Source: JAZQUM01 sp045631305 (lineage in GTDB: Bacteria; Bacillota; Clostridia; Oscillospirales; Oscillospiraceae). From it: a DNA stretch of 10,391 nt. Made by a program: the position numbers and the translations under genes. Of the stretch, positions 4,909 through 10,391 are shown piece by piece. The first letter of the stretch is position 1; each line of letters begins with the position of its first letter. The notes beneath the pieces are model-generated. The model did not search any database, was not told the DNA's origin, and worked only from the letters and a program-made list of their open reading frames with translations. Where the stretch lies: positions 1 through 10,391 of the forward strand of contig JAZQUM010000111.1 in assembly GCA_045631305.1 (NCBI GenBank), read 5' to 3'.

Positions 4909-6399
4909 TTACTGTGCCTGCTCCATGGCGCGGATCAGATCTTCCCGGTCGGTGATATGGCCGGCAGGCAGGCGTTTGAGATATTCCACGGTGGAGATCT
5001 TACCCTGCAGCAAGAGGTTATCCAGCGTCTGCATGGAGGCGATCTCGCTCCAGTAAGCGCTTTCTCCCGCTTCCAGCTCTACCTGCATAGGCATGGTGGA
5101 AAGAAGGGAAAAATCAAAGGGCACCGCCACCGTGCCGCCCTGAGGCGCGGCAATGGGGATCTGGCGCAGACCGTAATACGCCGCCATGAACTCAATATAA
5201 ACCTGTCCCAGTTCCTCCACGCACTCCAAAAGCGCCTGGCGGGTAAGGGAAAGGGGCGTAGTGCTGGCACGCTGCAGGGCGATAATGGCAGAGGTGTTGT
5301 CAGGCCGCACATCTCCCAGGGCCGCGTCGGATGCGCCCAGGAATTTCTGGGTGTAATTTACTGCAAGGTCAATAAACTGGCCGATCTGGGGGGATACGCT
5401 GGCGCCCTCCACCACTCTTGCCGCCCCGTCCACGCTGCCTGCAATGCCAATGGCAGCGCCTACCCGGTTGGTCCAGTTTTTCACGCGGGTCTTGTCATAC
5501 ACCACTTTGGGATAAGCAAGGCTCATAAGGGAGATCATGCTCATGGCAAAGAGTTTGTTGACGAAGATCTGATTGGGGATAAGGCCCGTGATAAGGGCTG
5601 CGCCGTGATAGTTGTCACGGTCTTTTTCCCAGCTGAACCACACCACGGGATAGCGGCGCACCCCAAGGCTCCACGCCTTGCCAAGGGCCACATCACGGGT
5701 GGATTCAAAGGCCATCACTTCCCCTGTTTGCTCATCTTTCCAAAGTCGGAGCAGCACCGTCACCTTTTCGCTGTGTCTATCATCGCTCTCACGGCGGCCG
5801 CCCTCTTTTTTATCTGCGCGGATGCTTTGCACCGTGTCCTCAGAAAGGCCGCGGGCCGCAGCGCGGCGGCGCAGTTCGCTTAAAAGTTCGCGCCGCTCGA
5901 TGATGATGTAAGGCTGGCGCTCCACCACAGCGCAGGCGGGGTTGCCGAAAAGCACAGCAGTATTGGGAAGAAACTCCGTCACAATGCCGCTTTTTGCGTC
6001 CCAATAGGTGTAGAGGCAGCCGTCTCCATCCACTGCCGCAGCGCGGCAAAGGGTGCGAAGGAGACCGGGCACGCGGTTGCGCTCAAAGATGGTGTGGAAC
6101 TCGCCGTTTAAAATCTCGCTGACGGTTTCGTGGGCGTGGGAGGTAACGGTGGAAAGCGGGGCAGCATTAAGCTTCAGCTTGCCGCTCATCACGTTTGCCA
6201 CGGAGAAAAGCACCACGCGGCGCAGGAAATTGAAAACAGGGGTGGGAAGGCCGTTGGCCTGCACGCCTTCCCACTGGCGGCCCAGAAAGAAATTTTCATT
6301 GGTCTCCACCGTGCGGTAGAGATCCCGGGCGAGGTTGTAGTCCACGCCCCGCTGATATTCTCGGTAGACCCCCTGCGGGGTCAGGTCAATAGGATGCAT
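4909..6399 (-). CDS. Portal protein, P22/podovirus type
   Basis: This 496-residue protein should form the dodecameric ring at one capsid vertex through which DNA is packaged and ejected. Family-like features include the N-terminal segment NFFLGRQWEG (36-45), comparable to the F-Y-x-G-x-Q-W motif of P22-type portals, the core helix region LIPNQIFVNKLFAM (273-286), and the C-terminal DNTSAIIALQRAS (367-379) that precedes the long helix of the stem/crown side. A charged Lys/Arg/Asp/Glu-rich insertion at about 194-212 is probably a surface loop. The length is within the usual range for portals but shorter than P22 gp1 (about 725), so a long barrel is probably absent. Start at 6399 has AGGAGG at 6410-6405. 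The gene follows the nozzle candidate after a 72-bp gap and precedes fibre genes. It must work with the terminase encoded two genes upstream. Confidence 0.85.
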   Translation of the reverse strand: MHPIDLTPQGVYREYQRGVDYNLARDLYRTVETNENFFLGRQWEGVQANGLPTPVFNFLRRVVLFSVANVMSGKLKLNAAPLSTVTSHAHETVSEILNGEFHTIFERNRVPGLLRTLCRAAAVDGDGCLYTYWDAKSGIVTEFLPNTAVLFGNPACAVVERQPYIIIERRELLSELRRRAAARGLSEDTVQSIRADKKEGGRRESDDRHSEKVTVLLRLWKDEQTGEVMAFESTRDVALGKAWSLGVRRYPVVWFSWEKDRDNYHGAALITGLIPNQIFVNKLFAMSMISLMSLAYPKVVYDKTRVKNWTNRVGAAIGIAGSVDGAARVVEGASVSPQIGQFIDLAVNYTQKFLGASDAALGDVRPDNTSAIIALQRASTTPLSLTRQALLECVEELGQVYIEFMAAYYGLRQIPIAAPQGGTVAVPFDFSLLSTMPMQVELEAGESAYWSEIASMQTLDNLLLQGKISTVEYLKRLPAGHITDREDLIRAMEQAQ

Positions 6400-6471
6400 A
6401 AAATCCTCCTTGCTTTGAGGTAATAAATAATCGTAAAGCAGAGTTCTCTCCCGCTTTCAGGCGCGGGGCGG

Positions 6472-8226
6472 TTATTTCACCGCGCTTCCGTATCGCACGC
6501 CGATGTCCGCTCTTAATACCGTTGCCGTAGCGCTGGCAGAACGGCTGGAAAAGACCAGCTTGTAATACGCCGCCTTTTTCACCTTGATCTTCACCCGCTT
6601 CACCTGGGGCTTTCGGTTGGTAGCAAAGGAAAAGTGGTTGAAATCCACATGAAGGAAGTTGGCAAGGGAGCTGACCACGCTGCGTGTGCCGTGGTCGCTG
6701 CGTCGGTTGGACTCCACGCTCACCTGCACGCGGGCGTTGCTCTCAGGCTCAATGGCCACATAAAGCCGGGGAGAATATTTCATGCGCCATGCGCTGCCAA
6801 GATCCATAGACCCCGTTTCCGCATAGGCGCAAATAGCCTCCCCGTCATCGTTGCGGTAGGCGCGGGAAATGCAGGCGATGCCGCCGCTGTGGGCGCCGTA
6901 GAGCTTTCCCCGGTGGGCCGCAAGCGCCACAAAGGGGAAATTCTCATAGCGGTACCAGCCATCCACCGCGTAGTTATACACAAGGGCCGTGCCCCCTGCC
7001 AAAACATAAACCTCCCGTTCTTCCCCGTGGTCAAAAAGGGTGGCTTTGGCAAGGTCCATTTCCCCCATGGAATCCCGGGCAGCGTCGGAAATGAGACGGG
7101 CGTTGGTCTCATCCAAGCTGGCGGAGCGGCCTGCCGCCCAGCGCCATGCGCCGCCGCGGCAAAGGGTCACAGGGTCATTTTCCACCAGCGCCGCGCCGTA
7201 AGCTGCCGCGCCGATGTCGCGGTTCACGCCCCGCACATAGAAAGCGTCTGCGGTGGAGCCGTCAGCCAGGGTGAGAATGTCGTGGCTGATGCGCCATGCC
7301 CCTGTGGGCTTAAAGGCCAGCATAGCCGAATACTGGCGGATGAGGGCAGTAACGGGGGTGTTCTCTTCCCCGATGCGGCACTCGTTCAAATCGGGGAAAT
7401 AGGCGGCGGTGGGTCTGCCGTTTTCATCCAGTCCCGAGTAAATCACCCGGTTGGTGCCATCCCCATAAAGGAAGGCGCGGCTGTCGGTAAGGCCGCCGTA
7501 AAGCTCGCAAAAGCGCATGGCCGCCACTTCCTCCGCCGCCCCCTCACCGCAGCGATACGTCACTTCCAGCGTGTCCACTCCCGCAGGGGGCGCGGCAGCA
7601 AAGGTGAGCTTGCCATCGGCAAAGGTCCAGTTTTCTCCGCCGGAAACAGCGCTCACTTCCTCTGCCTCCTTTTCCGGGAGCGTAAAAACCCGGCTCTCCC
7701 CATCGGGCGAAAAGCGCACGCGGCGCAAAGGCGTCAGCCGATTCACCCGCTCCAGCAGCACGCCGCTGCCCTCCGGGGTGCAGCTGACAGCAACAATGGG
7801 CACATACGGCGTCACCGGGGCAAAGTCCCCTTCCCCCGTCCACACCTGATAATTTTCCCCGTCCAGAAGGTATACCTTTCCTTCAAAGGCGAAGAAGCTG
7901 CCCCTTTGCCTTGCGCAAGTGCCGATGCGCTGCGCTGTTTCCGCCCCGGCGTCCAGAAGATAAATGCCGCCGCCTATGGCCGCAAGCAGCACCTCACGCC
8001 CAAGGCACAGCCCGCTCCAAAGGGCGGTGACCTCCCCATTCAGGGCAAACACCGTTTTTCGGCCCGGGCGGATCTGAAGATGGCCGTGGCGGGTGAGGCG
8101 GAAGTTTTCCATGCGGGCCATCTCACCGTAATTTAACTTGGTGTCGCCGTCAGCATTTTCCCGAAGCCCGGAAAAAGCCTTCAGCGCCACATGGGCGAGG
8201 CTTTCCCCCGCCTTGATCTCTTGCAT
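6472..8226 (-). CDS. Podovirus nozzle/stabilisation-like protein (P22 gp10-type), candidate
   Basis: This 584-residue protein begins with a short helical region, followed by EMARMENFRLTRHGHLQIRP (35-54) then GRK. The pattern N-hydrophobic-x-hydrophobic-x-x-x-G-x-L-x-x-R-P-G is typical of the first strands of phage tail nozzle and stabilisation proteins (P22 gp10, T7 gp12 class). The following 400 residues are beta-rich with repeated short strands (LLAAIGGGIYLLDAG, FEGKVYLLDGENYQVWTG and others), fitting a propeller. The last 90 residues are rich in basic residues and Ser and read like a beta-sandwich that could contact neighbouring subunits. No enzymatic motif or membrane segment is seen. AAAGGAGA (8239-8232) sets the ATG at 8226. 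Location between terminase and portal supports a head-to-tail connector function. A long fibre or a general propeller is the alternative. Confidence 0.68.
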   Translation of the reverse strand: MQEIKAGESLAHVALKAFSGLRENADGDTKLNYGEMARMENFRLTRHGHLQIRPGRKTVFALNGEVTALWSGLCLGREVLLAAIGGGIYLLDAGAETAQRIGTCARQRGSFFAFEGKVYLLDGENYQVWTGEGDFAPVTPYVPIVAVSCTPEGSGVLLERVNRLTPLRRVRFSPDGESRVFTLPEKEAEEVSAVSGGENWTFADGKLTFAAAPPAGVDTLEVTYRCGEGAAEEVAAMRFCELYGGLTDSRAFLYGDGTNRVIYSGLDENGRPTAAYFPDLNECRIGEENTPVTALIRQYSAMLAFKPTGAWRISHDILTLADGSTADAFYVRGVNRDIGAAAYGAALVENDPVTLCRGGAWRWAAGRSASLDETNARLISDAARDSMGEMDLAKATLFDHGEEREVYVLAGGTALVYNYAVDGWYRYENFPFVALAAHRGKLYGAHSGGIACISRAYRNDDGEAICAYAETGSMDLGSAWRMKYSPRLYVAIEPESNARVQVSVESNRRSDHGTRSVVSSLANFLHVDFNHFSFATNRKPQVKRVKIKVKKAAYYKLVFSSRSASATATVLRADIGVRYGSAVK

Positions 8227-8245
8227 GCTCTTCTCCTTTCACGCT

Positions 8246-9571
8246 TTAAAAATAATCGAGATACCCCGTCTCCGCGCCGCCGCCCAAAAGGAAATCGCAG
8301 TAGTCGGGGGCGGAAACATCGGGGTAGTCCCACCCCTGGCGCTGCGGCTCTGCCGCCTTGGTGCGGGCGGCTGCAAAATAGCGCAAAGCATCGGGCAGGT
8401 GGGTGATGTGGTGGGGCGTTACGGCGCAGTCCGAGGGGTTTTGCGCGTCGTGCTGCAGCGCCGCCAGATTTTCCAACAAAATTCGACAGCTTTCGTGGAT
8501 GAAAAGCCGCCCCGCCATCAGTTCTTTCACCGCCATCCACCCGTGGATGCGCTCATTGGGCGCCTTCACTGCAGGAAGCCCGCTTTGTGCGAAGAGCTCT
8601 GCCATGGTGCGCCCGCTCTCTTTCACCCGGCTCCACATATCCGGAGGCGCGAAGGTGCACTCGATGTCCTCTTTCCCCTCCGTCATGGCAAGGGCCAGCG
8701 CCGCCGCTTTGGACACGATCAGGTCTTTTGCCTGCACCTCGCGGTAAACATAGACGTTCCCACTCTCGTCCACCGCCAGCCACAGCATGGCAAAAGCGTC
8801 CAGGCCGTAGTCAAAGGCCCGGTAACGGCGCACGTTTTGGGGCAGTTCCCCTTTCCAGATGCAAGCGGCGCTTTCGGGGAAAAATGCCCCGGAAAGGGCG
8901 TTCCAATCCCCGTAGCGCCACGCGCGGCGGGTGTCTTCGGGGAGAAGGTCCAGCATGGCGGTGTAACCGGGCGAGCCCTTCAAAAGGGCAGGGTTATCCT
9001 CCACCGTGGCGGGGATGAAGCAGTGGTCCTCTGCCCGCTCCCCGCGGCAATAGTTTTTATCCACAAAAAGCCGCTTCACCCAGCCGTGGCCCACGCCGCC
9101 GGGGTTGCAGGTAAGATACATTCGCCGCGGCACGGGAGACGTGCCGCGCAGGCACGCCCCCAACGTGCGGAATTCATTTTCGGTAAACTGGGTGGCCTCT
9201 TCCAGAAAGATCCAGTCGTATTCCTGCCCCTGATATTCTCCACTCTCCCCCGAGCCGTAATGGCCGAACTTAATAAGAGAGCCGTTGGTAAACGTCAGGG
9301 TGCGGGCAGAGCCGTTGTAATCCGCAAGACCCCGGGTCATTTTCTTCATGGGCAGAATGATGCTCTGCTCCAGTTCCGGGTACTCCCGCCGCACAATGAG
9401 AATGCGGATGCCATCGTACTTCAGCGCCCCCAGCACCGCCTTAACCCGAAGCACATGGGTCTTACCCCCGCCTCTGGCCCCGCCATAGGCAGTGAAAGGG
9501 GCCCGGGAGCGACAAAAGGCGATCTGCTTTGGATTCAAGTCCCCTGTATTGAATGTGATGAGCTTTTCCAT
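8246..9571 (-). CDS. terL: Terminase large subunit (ATPase and nuclease)
   Basis: The protein cuts concatemeric phage DNA and pumps it into the procapsid through the portal. It is 441 residues, a normal full length. The N-terminal ATPase has Walker A GGARGGGKT (30-38), Walker B WIFLEE (120-125) with acidic E124/E125, and the coupling motif TCNPGG (154-159). The C-terminal RNase H-like nuclease has candidate metal-binding acids D254 (in FDYG), D311 (in PPDMW) and D394 (in HLPDALRYF). All expected motifs are intact, so the enzyme looks functional. ATG at 9571 is preceded by AAAGGAGA (9584-9577). No small-subunit gene is seen next to it; it may lie upstream of the capsid gene outside the window. 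The preceding gene encodes the capsid, an unusual order. Confidence 0.96.
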   Translation of the reverse strand: MEKLITFNTGDLNPKQIAFCRSRAPFTAYGGARGGGKTHVLRVKAVLGALKYDGIRILIVRREYPELEQSIILPMKKMTRGLADYNGSARTLTFTNGSLIKFGHYGSGESGEYQGQEYDWIFLEEATQFTENEFRTLGACLRGTSPVPRRMYLTCNPGGVGHGWVKRLFVDKNYCRGERAEDHCFIPATVEDNPALLKGSPGYTAMLDLLPEDTRRAWRYGDWNALSGAFFPESAACIWKGELPQNVRRYRAFDYGLDAFAMLWLAVDESGNVYVYREVQAKDLIVSKAAALALAMTEGKEDIECTFAPPDMWSRVKESGRTMAELFAQSGLPAVKAPNERIHGWMAVKELMAGRLFIHESCRILLENLAALQHDAQNPSDCAVTPHHITHLPDALRYFAAARTKAAEPQRQGWDYPDVSAPDYCDFLLGGGAETGYLDYF

Positions 9572-9600
9572 AGAGATCTCCTTTCATCGTCGTAAACCCG

Positions 9601-9615
9601 GCTGCCTTTTGCAGC
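9601..9615. repeat. Short hairpin upstream of terL
   Basis: GCTGC (9601-9605) and GCAGC (9611-9615) form a 5-bp GC-rich stem with a 5-base loop. It stands 3 bases from a second, stronger hairpin (9619-9636). In the capsid-to-terminase message both would fold between the two genes. No U-tract follows on the minus strand, so it should not terminate the operon. A role in message processing or stability is only inferred. Confidence 0.45.
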
Positions 9616-9618
9616 GTC

Positions 9619-9641
9619 AAGGGCGAAATCGCCCTTTTTTT
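9619..9641 (+). terminator. Strong terminator-like hairpin with U-tract on the plus strand
   Basis: AAGGGCGA (9619-9626) pairs with TCGCCCTT (9629-9636). In practice this is a 7-bp stem AAGGGCG/CGCCCTT with loop AAAT. A run of seven T follows on the plus strand (9635-9641). This is a textbook intrinsic terminator for plus-strand transcripts, although all genes here read on the minus strand. For the minus-strand capsid message the hairpin comes after a run of A and lacks a U-tract, so it should be read through or serve as a 3' stabilising or attenuating structure. It begins right after the capsid stop codon. Confidence 0.65.
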
Positions 9642-10391
9642 ATCTGGTGAAGACCAGTTCCATGCCTACGCCGTCAGACTTCTTGGCCACCGCGCGAAGG
9701 GTCTGGCCACCGCCCACCAGGGCTTCAGAGGTGTAGCGTTCCGCAGTAGAAGACCAGCGGGGATCGGTGCCGTCGGTGGTGTAGCAAACCTCATCGGCGC
9801 CTTCAGGAGGCAGAATGGTAACGCGGCTGCCGCTGATGGTCATAGTGGGTGCAGGCATGATAAAGTCGTTGCTGCCGGCAACGCCGATGCCTGCATTCTT
9901 GGTGCCCAGCACGAAAGCATCGTAATAGGTCACACCCTGTGCCACAGGGCCGCTGTAACCCTGCACCTTTTCCAGCACGTCATACTGCGCCAGCTTCACA
10001 GGGTCCACGGAGGAAGCCTTGTGCTTGATCATAAAGTGAACGCCGGCAGGGAGATAACCGGACACCACGCTTACCACCTTCATGCCGTCAAACATGCCTA
10101 CCACGCCCTTTTCAATGGCGTCCTTGCCCAGGCTTTCAATGCTATCCACTGCATCGCAGATCTTCAGCATCTTGTAGTAGGGGGTGGGGATAAAGAGGGT
10201 GCGGCCCTCGGTGGGCACGCCGCGCTCAGTCATGGCAGTGGAAAGGTCCAGAATGTCCATGGCGATGGTTTCCACAGTGGGCACGTTTTCCAGCAGCAAA
10301 GGAGTGCCTGCACCCAGGCACCACTTCTGCAGGCGGTAGCGGTCCATGTTGGGAATGGTAACTTCGTCCAGCTGGCGGCGCAGCGCCTTGC
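9640..10391 (-). CDS. Major capsid protein with C-terminal chitobiase-like domain (partial, 5' end outside window)
   Basis: About 249 residues are visible, with the reading frame open to the window edge. The core shows features of HK97-fold coat proteins of the P22/N4 gp56 type: a helix around DILDLSTAMTERGVPTEGRT (numbering from the ATG at 10347), the strand LFIPTPYYKMLK, then MFDGMKVVSVVSGYLPAGVH, IKHKASSVDPVKLAQYDVL and GVTYYDAFVL. After a short linker, the last 70 residues (9643-9852) form a separate domain with CYTTDGTDPRWSSTAERYTS, the signature of the chitobiase/beta-hexosaminidase C-terminal (CHB_HEX_C) fold. This Ig-like domain likely projects from the capsid surface like a fused decoration domain. 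The ATG at 10347 is internal, since the frame continues upstream as QLDEVTIPN. The terminase gene follows after a 68-bp gap with two hairpins. Confidence 0.85.
   Translation of the reverse strand, partial: KALRRQLDEVTIPNMDRYRLQKWCLGAGTPLLLENVPTVETIAMDILDLSTAMTERGVPTEGRTLFIPTPYYKMLKICDAVDSIESLGKDAIEKGVVGMFDGMKVVSVVSGYLPAGVHFMIKHKASSVDPVKLAQYDVLEKVQGYSGPVAQGVTYYDAFVLGTKNAGIGVAGSNDFIMPAPTMTISGSRVTILPPEGADEVCYTTDGTDPRWSSTAERYTSEALVGGGQTLRAVAKKSDGVGMELVFTR

Larger units (their letters stand above)
910..10391 (-). mobile_element. Prophage late region, podovirus-like (partial)
   Basis: Twelve co-directional genes include capsid, large terminase, nozzle candidate, portal, fibre proteins, holin-like and endolysin genes. 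The cassette is tightly packed and ends about 370 bp upstream of a host guaA gene. No tail tube, sheath or tape-measure gene occurs between portal and lysis genes, so a short-tailed particle is likely. The element continues beyond the right edge, where integration, regulation, replication, small terminase and scaffold genes would be expected. The left boundary is somewhere in 539-909. Confidence 0.85.

Noticed and set aside
3177..4955. Long plus-strand open frame (592 codons) opposite the Kelch and fibre genes
   Set aside because: It is antisense to several genes with clear motifs and ribosome sites, its translation is rich in His, Gly, Cys and Ala without domains, and it crosses gene boundaries. 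High GC content removes stop codons on this strand.
6634..9595. Plus-strand open frames of about 485-500 codons opposite the nozzle and terminase genes
   Set aside because: The minus-strand genes carry intact Walker and nuclease motifs and ribosome sites. The antisense translations have no recognisable motif and reflect codon bias of the real genes.

Overview
The window is a stretch of a Clostridia-type bacterial chromosome (Bacillota, probably an Oscillospirales/Ruminococcaceae-like gut organism; this is inferred from protein character and from strong AAAGGAGG ribosome-binding sites, not from a search). Every supported gene lies on the minus strand, so the biological reading order runs from the right edge to the left edge.

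Region 1 (10391 to 910) is the late structural and lysis cassette of a tailed dsDNA prophage with a short-tailed (podovirus-like) head module. In transcription order it holds the 3' part of a major capsid protein with a C-terminal chitobiase-like domain, large terminase, a P22 gp10-type nozzle/stabilisation protein candidate, a P22-type portal, a small fibre/adaptor protein with 10-residue repeats, a seven-bladed Kelch propeller (probable receptor-binding protein), a conserved small phage protein, an XkdX-family protein, a membrane/coiled-coil protein, a holin-like protein, an M15 peptidase endolysin, and an alanine-rich helical protein that may be a DNA-ejection protein. The genes are packed with overlaps or short gaps, as in one late operon. 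No tape measure, tail tube or sheath gene lies between portal and lysis genes, which fits a short tail. No integrase, repressor or replication gene is visible.

Region 2 (909 to 539) has no gene. It contains a weak terminator closing the phage operon, two tandem 42-bp GC-rich hairpin repeats, and a well-formed sigma-A promoter whose -10 box sits inside a perfect palindrome. The phage/host boundary should lie here.

Region 3 (538 to 1) is the 5' part of a host gene for GMP synthase (guaA). Its ATP-pyrophosphatase domain starts normally with the SGGVDSS loop, but the N-terminal glutaminase domain is cut to about half length and lacks the nucleophilic cysteine region. This is the most unexpected host feature. 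On the phage side the points of interest are the MCP-before-terminase gene order, the capsid-fused surface domain, a hairpin pair between capsid and terminase whose U-tract faces the wrong way, and the mixing of XkdX-type baseplate-region genes into a podovirus-like cassette.
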